64,000 nucleotides of DNA from DASYXZ01 sp035946625. Lineage in GTDB: Bacteria; Acidobacteriota; Terriglobia; UBA7540. Made by a program: the position numbers and the translations under genes. Below the pieces are notes generated by a model, which saw only the letters and a program-made list of their open reading frames with translations, ran no database searches and was not told the origin of the DNA. The stretch spans positions 26,928 through 90,927 of the forward strand of contig DASYZE010000003.1 in assembly GCA_035946625.1 (NCBI GenBank), given 5' to 3'. Below are positions 44,926 through 53,264 of this stretch, one piece after another. Numbering within the stretch: the first letter of the stretch is position 1; the number at the start of each line of letters is the position of its first letter.

Positions 44926-47900
44926 TTACGCGATTTGGCGGTGCGCCTCGAGGGCGGGTGAAATGTCGGCCCCCAAATTGGACTGGCGCAGGCGGTCGCT
45001 GAGTATTTTAAAGATGGCGAATGAAATCTGGGGCCGCTCAAGTATTAGTTCGCGGAAACTTTCGCGGTCGATTTTCAACACCACGATCGGGTCCAAGGCG
45101 CGCACGGTGGCGGATCGGTTCTTGTCATCCAGGATCGCCATTTCCCCAAAGCTCTCCTTCTCGTTCAGGATGGCAATGGGATGTTCGGTGGAGTCCACCT
45201 GGCGGAAAACCTCGACTTTACCCCGGACCAGGATGTAAAGATGATGGGCCGCCTGACCTTCGTTAAAGATGATCTGGCCCGCCTCGAATTCCCTTTCTTC
45301 GGCAATATCAGCCAAGGCGGCCAGCTCTTCGCTCCCCAGGGCGGCAAACACTGAAACCGATTTTAAGAAGAGCACTTTTTCAACCGTCAGAAGCATGGGT
45401 TCACCTCCACCCGCGACATTCGGAATTTCTCCGGGCCCGCGCGAAATTTCCGCCAGTATTCTTTTAGCACAGCGCTGGAGCGGGAGGGCGGGAGATTGAA
45501 GGGCACTGTCAATCTGCGGCCGCCACGTTTCTTTGAAGTCCTGCCATCCCGCGTAGAGGGCCGTCTCTTGAACGAAAAGTTGGTAGTCATGGCAAAGCCC
45601 CCTCAGCAAACCCTCCGCGCCGGCCACGGAATGAAACCCCAGGTAATATGCCGTGCAAGCGCGCACCCACGGCTTCAGGTGAACCGCCAGGCCGGCGACC
45701 AGGGGAGCGGGGGGCGGAACCTTCAGACTCGTGTCGATGGGCGCTGGTTCGAGAAGTTTCAGAATCTGGCGTGAGATTTTCTTGGGGGCAAGATTATCCA
45801 GGGCCTCGAGGGCATCGGCGCGAAGGCGCGCGTCCCCGGAGCGAAGTTTTTGATAGATGGCCAACATCCGATCGCGCCCGCACAAAATGCCGAGCATATG
45901 AAAGACGCGCTCTTCGATATTGGCCCGATCTTCTTCGAGGGCCTGAGCCAGCATTCGCTCGGAAACATCCGAGGGTTTCGGAAAAAGGATCTGGGAAATC
46001 AGGACGCTCTGCTGAAAAGACTGCAGCTCGTCGTGAGCATAGTCAAAGAGGGCCGTCCTGGCATTTTCGGGGAGCGGGCCCCCCCGAGCCATGCGTTCGA
46101 ATGATTTCAAAACTTTCCAGCGTACGCGCCACTCGGGATCCTTCAAGAGTTTAATCAGAGTCTCCATCACTTGAATATCTTTCAAACGTCCTAAAACGTC
46201 GGCGATTTCGCTGCGGATTTCAGGACGTTCTGAGCTTAGAGCGGTCCGTGCCACGTCGTGCACGGTATCCCCACCATGCCTTTTGATAATGCTTACAATG
46301 CTTCGGCGGGCCCGGTGTCGAACTTCCGGGGAGCCGGCGAGGGCTTCAACCAGGGCGGGGATGTTTCGCTGCGAACCCACCCTGCCCAGCGCTTCGGCCG
46401 CTTTGCAACGGATATTAAGGTCAGGATCCTTAAGAAGTTGGGAGAGCAACTCCGTTGATTGATCGAGGGAGATACGTCCCAGGGCAAATACGGCGGCCGA
46501 ACGGGCGTCCTGGTCGCCGCTGGCCAGATCGGAAATGACCGGCCACGATTCCTCCGAAGGCGAGACACCTTGTATGGCAGCGATGGTCAGGATGGTGTTG
46601 ATTCGAATGCGCCGCGAGGGATCCTTAAGGAAGGGTTGCAATTTTTCCGCCAGGGCGGGGTCCTTGGCCTCCGCCAAAGCTTCGATGATATTGGAGCGCA
46701 CCCGGGGATCGGGATCGTCAAGGAGAGGGGCCATCCGGTCCAAATACTTTCCCGGGGCAAGGTGGGAAAGCGCACTCACGGCCGTAGCTCGCACGTGGGG
46801 GTCGCCGTGGGAGAGGAGTTTGGCGATGGCCTCCGCCGCTTCTTCCGTCCCAAAACTTTCCATGATCAGGATGGCTGCGAGTGTCTGCTCCAAATTTTCA
46901 TTGCGGAGGATATCCTCCAGCAAGGATACGCTGGCCTCCTCTTTTAGTTTTTTCAATGCGGTCTCGGCCGCGAGGCGCAACGCCGGGCTGTCCCCCTGGA
47001 GGTTGCGCAATAAAGCGCGTATGTAACCTTTCTGGGCGGTCAGGGCAACCCCCAGCCAAAGGGCGGCCATAATCAAAGCCCCCCAGGCAAGCTGCTGGCC
47101 CGTCGGTATTATTCCCCCGGATGACAGGAGGATAGGCTTCAGGTAATTATTGCCCAGGAGCACCAAAGCCCCGGCGGCGGCGAGGGAGAGAGGGCGAATG
47201 TAGCCTTCGATAAAGCCGCGCACGCGCGCGCGTCGTTCGGGCGAGATGGGGCTGTAGAGCAACTGGTAGGAGGAGTCGGAAAATGTGTAGAGCATGGAAG
47301 CGTCGCCCAGCTTGGTGCTGAACACCGATGCGAAGCCATAGCGGAGGCTCATCCAGGCGCTTCCGAGCACCAGGATAGCCGGATGAAAATTGATGGTCTT
47401 GCCCACTCCCAGGCGGGAAATGACCGCCCGGGCAAAAAACACCTGGATCACCAGGCAGAGGAGACCCTGGATGCCGACAAAGCGGCCGAAGAAAGTGGCG
47501 AGGTCGGCCGCGTTGGGATAAATCTCGCGCATGGTTTTATTAAAACAGAAATCGACAATGGAGAAGACGGTCCAAAGGAGCAGGATGTAACCGGCCATGG
47601 AACGCAGCAAAGGCTCCTGACCGACCTCGCGCAGGCCGTGCTTGATTTTCTCCCATTCGGAAGGCTTCTTAGGGTGGGCCTCGATAGTGGAATCCACGCC
47701 TTTCAACGGACTGGTTTGAACTCTGTAACGCTTGTAAGTTATTGCCGCCAGGATTACGGCAGCAAGAATTGATCCCGCCCAAAGGAGGAGCAGGTTCTCC
47801 GTGCCGATGAGATGAACGATAGGTTTGGCGCCCAGGCCGACGCCCACCATGCCGACCAGGGCGCCGACGGCCAGCAGAGGGTAAACGCGTTTGGCCTGGC

Positions 47901-48330
47901 GGGTGTCAAACAGATCGCCGACGAAAGTCCAAAATTGCATCAAAGAGAAATACCAGATCACGGTCGCCTGGTTGTACAGTACGGGGAAAAACCAGTGGGG
48001 ATGGTCGGAAACGATCACCCGGCTGACCACCAGGCTGGCTACGAAAATCAAGGAAACGCCGGCCAGGAATTTTCCCCGGTCGATTTTGTCCACCAGGGTG
48101 GTGTAAACCAGCGAACACAAAATCAGGAAAACGGCGTTGGTAAAATACATGTAAGGGAGATACTGAACCCCGAAATAAACCAGGAAAAGAGAGTCACGGG
48201 CGTTGCGGCCAAACATAATGCCCGCCACGGCGAGAAGGTTCACCAGAAAGCACAATCCCACGACCGCACCTTCGCCGGGATAGATGGGAGCAAGCTGTGC
48301 GGCCCAATGTTTCAGTCGTGACGATGCCAT
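44926..48330 (-). CDS. ATP/ADP-translocase-like transporter fused to HEAT repeats and a cyclic-nucleotide-binding domain
   Basis: The protein has 1134 residues from the ATG at 48330. Residues 1 to about 430 form 12 membrane segments resembling the NTT/TlcA nucleotide transporter or MFS fold (GRNARDSLFLVYFGVQYLPY, SYQLLYSPISPERRARVRG). About 440-960 are HEAT repeats (DPHVRATAVSALSHLA, DPRVRSNIIEALAEAKDPAL, DLNIRCKAAEALGRVG). About 985-1110 form a cyclic-nucleotide-binding domain (IIFNEGQAAHHLYILVRGKV, SFGEMAILDDKNRSATVRAL), with the phosphate-binding cassette GEMAILDDKNRSAT. Signal input through cNMP and a scaffold to a membrane transporter are inferred. The domain order is known from other environmental bacteria, but the substrate is unknown. 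Confidence 0.85.
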   Translation of the reverse strand: MASSRLKHWAAQLAPIYPGEGAVVGLCFLVNLLAVAGIMFGRNARDSLFLVYFGVQYLPYMYFTNAVFLILCSLVYTTLVDKIDRGKFLAGVSLIFVASLVVSRVIVSDHPHWFFPVLYNQATVIWYFSLMQFWTFVGDLFDTRQAKRVYPLLAVGALVGMVGVGLGAKPIVHLIGTENLLLLWAGSILAAVILAAITYKRYRVQTSPLKGVDSTIEAHPKKPSEWEKIKHGLREVGQEPLLRSMAGYILLLWTVFSIVDFCFNKTMREIYPNAADLATFFGRFVGIQGLLCLVIQVFFARAVISRLGVGKTINFHPAILVLGSAWMSLRYGFASVFSTKLGDASMLYTFSDSSYQLLYSPISPERRARVRGFIEGYIRPLSLAAAGALVLLGNNYLKPILLSSGGIIPTGQQLAWGALIMAALWLGVALTAQKGYIRALLRNLQGDSPALRLAAETALKKLKEEASVSLLEDILRNENLEQTLAAILIMESFGTEEAAEAIAKLLSHGDPHVRATAVSALSHLAPGKYLDRMAPLLDDPDPRVRSNIIEALAEAKDPALAEKLQPFLKDPSRRIRINTILTIAAIQGVSPSEESWPVISDLASGDQDARSAAVFALGRISLDQSTELLSQLLKDPDLNIRCKAAEALGRVGSQRNIPALVEALAGSPEVRHRARRSIVSIIKRHGGDTVHDVARTALSSERPEIRSEIADVLGRLKDIQVMETLIKLLKDPEWRVRWKVLKSFERMARGGPLPENARTALFDYAHDELQSFQQSVLISQILFPKPSDVSERMLAQALEEDRANIEERVFHMLGILCGRDRMLAIYQKLRSGDARLRADALEALDNLAPKKISRQILKLLEPAPIDTSLKVPPPAPLVAGLAVHLKPWVRACTAYYLGFHSVAGAEGLLRGLCHDYQLFVQETALYAGWQDFKETWRPQIDSALQSPALPLQRCAKRILAEISRGPGEIPNVAGGGEPMLLTVEKVLFLKSVSVFAALGSEELAALADIAEEREFEAGQIIFNEGQAAHHLYILVRGKVEVFRQVDSTEHPIAILNEKESFGEMAILDDKNRSATVRALDPIVVLKIDRESFRELILERPQISFAIFKILSDRLRQSNLGADISPALEAHRQIA

Positions 48331-48456
48331 AGGGGCCCTCAAGCAGATGGAATCGGCCTTGATTTCGCCGGCAAACTATACCCCGGGCCGCTCCCGTCAG
48401 GGGTCGCGGCCGGGGTCCCGCGCCGAATGCCCTCGTGCGGGGAATGGCGGCCGGGA

Positions 48457-48639
48457 CTACTCGTCCTTGATGGCCGCCTTTACCATATCGAGAATATAGG
48501 GTGGGATGTTGGCGGCCGGCATGCCGTGATCTTTTTCGGCGTGTTCGGCGGCGAGCTTCAGGAGTTCCTCTTCCGTGTCGGCACGTAATTCCTTGGGACA
48601 ATTCAATCCAAAATCCCTGCAACACAAAACCTTGGCCAT
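48457..48639 (-). CDS. DUF1059 small protein
   Basis: The protein has 60 residues from ATG 48639, which has GGAGGG a few bases upstream; the longer frame lacks resemblance. MAKVLCCRDFGLNCPKELRA, then EEELLKLAAEHAEKDHGM is the DUF1059 pattern, with three cysteines near the N-terminus suggesting metal binding. Function is unknown. Confidence 0.9.
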   Translation of the reverse strand: MAKVLCCRDFGLNCPKELRADTEEELLKLAAEHAEKDHGMPAANIPPYILDMVKAAIKDE

Positions 48640-49089
48640 CCCACCCTCCTTGGTGCCCGGAAATTCGCGGGGAGATTCTACCATTATTTGGCGGTAGGCG
48701 GGAGGGCGGTGGGCGGAAGGCAAAATTTAAATGGCAAAGGGTAAACGGGAAGATGAGGGACACTTCTTTAAGGGCGAATCGACGAAGTGAGGTAATACGC
48801 GCGGTCAGTGGAATTAATGTGGTTCTGCCTGACATGACCCATGCCCTGTGCCCAACCTTTGAGTGACACCCTTTCCTCCCGAGCCCGCATCCACCCAAAA
48901 GTGAAATAATTGGCGGCGGAGCAAAATAAAGTGAACGGATACAAGAGAGAGACTGTCTTTAGCAATAGGGCAGGGTCAAAGTGTCTGCGCCTGGGTCGCC
49001 AACGGGCGGGTGGGCGCGCGACGCTTGCTTTTGGGCTTTTGGCTGCGCGATAATAGACGAACCAGCATATGAGGCGTCGGGGAGAGTCA
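48640..49089. other. Spacer before the secretion operon
   Basis: No gene is seen. It contains GGCGG/GGCAAAGGG-type degenerate short repeats (48690-48760), and two similar words GAGGGACAC (48754) and GAGTGACAC (48862) about 108 bp apart, which might be traces of a small mobile element. Confidence 0.4.
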
Positions 49090-50901
49090 ATGCGGGGTAG
49101 GGAGGTCCGGTTTTTGGGTGCAGTTCTGGCGGCGGCCTTGTGCGCGGGGTGCCGCGCCGGATCGAGCAGCGCCTATCACGACGGATACAAGGCCGAACTG
49201 AAAAAGGATTACGACACCGCTCTTATCGATTACGAGAAAGCCGTTCAGAGCGATCCGGAAAACTCCCAGTACCTCATCCACGAAAAAATAGCGCGAAGCC
49301 AAGCCTCGTTGTTCCATTTGAAAAGTGGAAGAGCCTTGCTGGCCAGTGACCGGATGGACGAGGCCTCGGGAGAATTTCAGAAGGCGGTGAGCATTGATCC
49401 CACTAACCAGGCCGCCGCCCAGGAATTGACCCAAGTCCTTGCCAAAGAGGCGGCGCTCAAGAGCCAGAGGGAAAAAAACCTGAAAGAGGCGTTAAAGTCG
49501 CGCGAAGAAGACACCTATTCCAACGCGGTCAAACTCAAGCCCTTCCCGCAGGAGGTGATTGGCCGCTTTCATCTGACCGCCGATAGCAAGGTTGTTTATG
49601 AAGCGCTCGGCAAGCTGGCGGATTTGAATGTGGCGTTTACTTCGGATTTCCGCCCGGTCCCCCTGGTGATGGATCTCTCGAAAATCAAGGTTGAAGACGC
49701 TCTGCGCCTGGTCGGCTACCAGACCAAGAGTTTTTACAAAGCCATCACTCCCAACACCATTCTGGTGATTCAGGATACGCCGGGAAACCATCGCGAATAC
49801 GACGATCAGGTCCTGAAGACGATTTACCTTTCCAATCCCCTGCAGGCCGCGGACCGCACCGCGATTACCACGGCGCTCAAGCAGATTCTCCAATTGCAAA
49901 AGATTGTGGACAATCCTGATGCCAACGCCATCATTGTGATCGATACCCCGGAAAAGGTGGCGGAGGCGGAAAAAATGATTCGCGATCTGGATCAGGGGAA
50001 AGCCGAGATCCTGATCGAGGTGGTGGTTCTGGAAGCTGATCGCGAGCGCATCCGTGACTTGGGATTGACGCCCGCAACCATTTCCGGCACGGGCTCAGTG
50101 GCGCCTGGAATTCAAGCGGCCGCGGCTTTTAATCCTGCCGCCGCCGCCACCTCGGGCACGGCTACGGCGGTTCCGGTGGGCCTGGGCAACCTGACCTACC
50201 GGGATTACAGCGTGGTGCTGCCGAGCGCCGCTGCCAACGCCGTGCTGAATGACTCGCGCACTCACATCTTGCAGAACCCGCAAGTGAGAGTTACGGACGG
50301 ACAAACGGCCAAGGTGACGATCGGCAGCCGCGTCCCCTATGCCACAGGAAGCTTTGGGCTGGGCGGGCTCCCTTCAACCGGAACCACCGCTACCAACAAT
50401 AATGGATTCGGGGGTGGCTTACTGTCGAACACCCAATTCCAATTCGAGGACGTCGGGGTAAAGCTTGAATTGACGCCTCACTTGCTGAATGACGGAGAAG
50501 TGAACCTGAAGGCGTCCATTGATATTTCTTCGGAAGGGCCTTCGGTGAATTTGGGTGGCCTCCAGCAGCCTACATTCAACCAGCGCAAGATTGAACACAT
50601 CATTCAATTAAAAGAGGGCGAAGTGAACCTGCTGGGGGGATTGATTCAGACGACCATTATCCACGGGGTCACGGGCATTCCATTCCTCTCCGAGATTCCA
50701 ATTCTGAAGTACGCGTTTTCCACCGAACACAACGATCGGACCGAAACCGAAGTGCTGGTGATGTTGACGCCGCGCGTGATCCGGCTGCCGGAACATTCCG
50801 TTGAGGCCGGCAAAGGCGTGGCGGTGAGGAGCGCGGGGCAGGGCGGAGAGGTGCCGGGCCAGCCCATCATCCCACCCCAGCCTCCAGGACCTCCGGAATG
50901 A
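49090..50901 (+). CDS. gspD: Lipoprotein secretin (GspD/PilQ-like) with N-terminal TPR
   Basis: The protein has 603 residues from ATG 49090, chosen for its GGGGAG ribosome site. A lipoprotein signal (LAAALCAGC, lipobox cysteine) is followed by TPR-like repeats (about 30-120), an STN/N0-type region (about 155-235) and a secretin N1-like domain (about 240-315). The secretin barrel domain lies at about 385-570 (FEDVGVKLELTPHLLNDGEV, IIQLKEGEVNLLGGLIQ, IPFLSEIPILKYAF). It forms the outer-membrane channel. Built-in TPR and lipid anchor may replace separate pilotins. It is the first gene of a ten-gene operon and overlaps the next gene by 4 bp. Confidence 0.9.
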   Translation: MRGREVRFLGAVLAAALCAGCRAGSSSAYHDGYKAELKKDYDTALIDYEKAVQSDPENSQYLIHEKIARSQASLFHLKSGRALLASDRMDEASGEFQKAVSIDPTNQAAAQELTQVLAKEAALKSQREKNLKEALKSREEDTYSNAVKLKPFPQEVIGRFHLTADSKVVYEALGKLADLNVAFTSDFRPVPLVMDLSKIKVEDALRLVGYQTKSFYKAITPNTILVIQDTPGNHREYDDQVLKTIYLSNPLQAADRTAITTALKQILQLQKIVDNPDANAIIVIDTPEKVAEAEKMIRDLDQGKAEILIEVVVLEADRERIRDLGLTPATISGTGSVAPGIQAAAAFNPAAAATSGTATAVPVGLGNLTYRDYSVVLPSAAANAVLNDSRTHILQNPQVRVTDGQTAKVTIGSRVPYATGSFGLGGLPSTGTTATNNNGFGGGLLSNTQFQFEDVGVKLELTPHLLNDGEVNLKASIDISSEGPSVNLGGLQQPTFNQRKIEHIIQLKEGEVNLLGGLIQTTIIHGVTGIPFLSEIPILKYAFSTEHNDRTETEVLVMLTPRVIRLPEHSVEAGKGVAVRSAGQGGEVPGQPIIPPQPPGPPE

Positions 50902-51386
50902 TGACGCGGCAAAGAGTAAAAGACGCTTCCCGGAAATGGGGCCGCGGCTTTACCTTGCTGGAACTGCTCGCGACCATGGTGATCCTGATCTTACTCACCA
51001 CCGTCGCCCTGCCCGTGGCGCGCGTGCAAGTTCAGCGGACTCGCGAACTTGAATTGCGGCGGGCGCTGCGGCAGATTCGCGAGGCTATCGACCGGTACAA
51101 GGACTTTTCCGACCGGGGCATGATTCCGCCCACCCCCGATAGTTTCGGTTATCCTCCCGACCTCGACACTCTGGTGAACGGTGTGGTGCTGAAAGGCAGC
51201 AGCGAAGCCAAGTATAAATTCCTGCGCCGCATCCCGGTGGATCCCATGACCGGCAATGCGGACTGGGGCCTGCGCGCCATGCAGGATGATGCGGATTCCA
51301 CCAGCTGGGGCGGATCTAACGTTTTTGATATTTTTACAAAGAGCCAGGGCACGGCACTGGATGGGACTCGTTATGCGACGTGGTGA
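50898..51386 (+). CDS. Type II secretion/type IV pseudopilin (GspG-like)
   Basis: The protein has 162 residues. The prepilin signal is RG|FTLLELLATMVILILLT with Glu5 intact; the following helix and the PVDPMTGNADWGLR segment near the C-terminus are GspG-like. The ATG overlaps the secretin stop (ATGA). It is the first of two tandem pseudopilins. Confidence 0.9.
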   Translation: MMTRQRVKDASRKWGRGFTLLELLATMVILILLTTVALPVARVQVQRTRELELRRALRQIREAIDRYKDFSDRGMIPPTPDSFGYPPDLDTLVNGVVLKGSSEAKYKFLRRIPVDPMTGNADWGLRAMQDDADSTSWGGSNVFDIFTKSQGTALDGTRYATW

Positions 51387-51903
51387 GGGGAAGTTCTCAG
51401 TTGACAGTCGACAGTTAACAGTTAAAGACGCATGCTTGGCCGCCGGCCACGGTTCTTCGGCGGGACCGTCAACTGCCAACTGTCAACTATCGACCCGCCG
51501 GTGGCGCAGACAATATATTGCTGGTTTCACGTTGCTGGAATTGTTGATCGTGATGGCGATAATTCTTATTCTGGCCTCAATGGTGACGCCCACCTATCAC
51601 ATCGCCATTGTTCGAGCCCGGGAAGCGGTGCTGCGCGACGATTTATACACCTTGCGTACTTTGATTGACCAATACACGCTCGACAAGCAGCATCCTCCGG
51701 CAACGCTGCAGGACTTGGTGGATGATGGTTACCTTCACGGCGCGTTGCCCGAAGACCCTTTTACAAGGTCAAACGAAACCTGGGTGCCGGTTTTGGAAGA
51801 TGTCCCGCTCAGTCCCGGCCAGACGGTTTCGGGAATTGTGGACGTCCACAGCGGCTCGGACGATATCTCCTCCGATGGACAAACGGCGTACAGCACCTGG
51901 TGA
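51373..51903 (+). CDS. Second GspG-like pseudopilin with a repeat-lengthened leader
   Basis: From ATG 51373 (14 bp inside the previous gene) the protein has 176 residues. The cleavage motif IAG|FTLLELLIVMAIILIL starts only at residue 52, so the leader is about 51 residues, far longer than the usual 6-30. Codons 8-42 or so are made of an inverted pair of GTTGACAG/CTGTCAAC repeats (51396-51492). No alternative start with a good ribosome site lies between; an in-frame TTG (codon 22) would still leave 30 residues. The mature part ends with a typical pseudopilin domain (LPEDPFTRSNETWVPVL). Confidence 0.88.
   Translation: MRRGEGKFSVDSRQLTVKDACLAAGHGSSAGPSTANCQLSTRRWRRQYIAGFTLLELLIVMAIILILASMVTPTYHIAIVRAREAVLRDDLYTLRTLIDQYTLDKQHPPATLQDLVDDGYLHGALPEDPFTRSNETWVPVLEDVPLSPGQTVSGIVDVHSGSDDISSDGQTAYSTW
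51396..51492. repeat. Inverted pair of degenerate short repeats inside pseudopilin leader
   Basis: The left arm (AGTTGACAGTCGACAGTTAA, 51398-51425) is built of ~8-bp units; the right arm (GTCAACTGCCAACTGTCAAC, 51468-51487) is its inverted complement. The intervening 40 bp are GC-rich. Confidence 0.7.
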
Positions 51904-52024
51904 TCGCGATTATTTCAAGTGGCCGAAATATGTGATTGAGTGTTTGAACGAAGGAACTCCAAGCAGACCGTGATTCAATGACCTGGAGTCTTCGACTGAT
52001 CGCTGACCGCTGACAACTTCCATT

Positions 52025-53236
52025 ATGGCCGATTACGTTTGCAAATTCGCCACCGCGGGCGGACGCATGATGAGCCAGATCGAGCAGGCGGCTTCGGAGT
52101 CGGAAGTGCGCCAGCGCCTTCTGGCCCAGGGTTACTACGTTTTTTCCGTCCACCCCAAAGAAGCGCTCAAGGAGCGGCTGCGCAGTCTCAACGCCGGAAA
52201 AATCAAGGCGGACGATTTCCTCATTTTCAACCAGCAGTTTCTCACCCTTTCCAAGTCAGGCCTCCCGCTTCAGAAATCATTGGATCTCCTGGCCCGGCAG
52301 ACGCGCAGCGACGCGTTGCGGGCGGCGCTGCAAGGCGTTCAGGAAAACGTGCGCGGAGGCGCCATGATTTCCGAGGCCTTTGAGGCGGTGAGCCGTTTTC
52401 CCAAAATATATACCGCCACCCTGCGGGCGGGCGAGCGCAGCGGCAACCTGGACCGGGTCCTGGCGCAATATGTCACCTACCAGAAAATCCGCCGAGGATT
52501 TCGGAAGAAGTTCGTGGCCGCACTTATTTATCCGGCCATCCTGCTGGTTTTCCTGACCATACTCGTCACCTTTGTGGTCGGATTTATCGTCCCGCAATTC
52601 GCTACCCTGTATGCCTCATTGGAAGTTGCCCTTCCACTTCCCACCCAGATCATGATCGCGATTTCGTTGGCCCTCAAACGGATTGCGGTAATCATCTTTG
52701 CCGCCATAGTAGCTGGGATTTTCAGTGTTCGCGCGGCTTTCCGGTCGCTCAGTGTGCGGCTGAAATGGGACGGTCTAAAATACAAGCTTCCGGTGGTGGG
52801 GAAGCTGCTGCTCAAATTTTCGGTGGCGGAATTCGCCCGCACGCTTTCCACCCTTCTGCAAGGCGGAATTCCGGTGGTGGCGGCGTTTGAGATAACCAAG
52901 GAATCGGTTTCCAGCCCGCTCCTTGCGCTGGCCATCGCTCAGGCCCAGAAAGAAGTAACGGGAGGTCGCTCCCTCAGCGCCAGCCTGCGCATGAGCGGAT
53001 TTTTCCCGCCCATCGCCCTGGACATGGTGGAAGTGGGTGAAACCACGGGCGCGTTGCCCGCCATGCTCGAGGGCCTGGCGGAGTTTTTTGAAGAGGATGT
53101 GGCCATCGATCTGGCGACCTTGGTCGCCTTGGTCGATCCGCTGATGATCGGATCGATCGCCATTGTGGTGGCATTTGTTCTGATCGCTTTCTATCTGCCC
53201 CTGTTCTCGCTGGCGGGGCAGATTGGATCGCACTGA
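52025..53236 (+). CDS. gspF: Inner-membrane platform protein GspF/PilC
   Basis: The protein has 403 residues, the family length, with two GspF domains (about 65-190 and 270-390). Membrane helices lie near 165-195, 215-240 and 370-395. Motifs include LIFNQQFLTLSKSGLPLQKS, LRAGERSGNLDRVLAQY and MVEVGETTGALPAMLE. It anchors the assembly ATPase and moves pilins. The 120-bp gap before it contains another degenerate short repeat (51975-52020). Confidence 0.95.
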   Translation: MADYVCKFATAGGRMMSQIEQAASESEVRQRLLAQGYYVFSVHPKEALKERLRSLNAGKIKADDFLIFNQQFLTLSKSGLPLQKSLDLLARQTRSDALRAALQGVQENVRGGAMISEAFEAVSRFPKIYTATLRAGERSGNLDRVLAQYVTYQKIRRGFRKKFVAALIYPAILLVFLTILVTFVVGFIVPQFATLYASLEVALPLPTQIMIAISLALKRIAVIIFAAIVAGIFSVRAAFRSLSVRLKWDGLKYKLPVVGKLLLKFSVAEFARTLSTLLQGGIPVVAAFEITKESVSSPLLALAIAQAQKEVTGGRSLSASLRMSGFFPPIALDMVEVGETTGALPAMLEGLAEFFEEDVAIDLATLVALVDPLMIGSIAIVVAFVLIAFYLPLFSLAGQIGSH

Positions 53237-53264
53237 AACAGAGTTTCATCCGGGAGAGTCGAAT

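Noticed and set aside
48194..48898. 234-residue minus-strand open frame
   Set aside because: It overlaps the transporter fusion start and the DUF1059 gene in another frame and resembles nothing.
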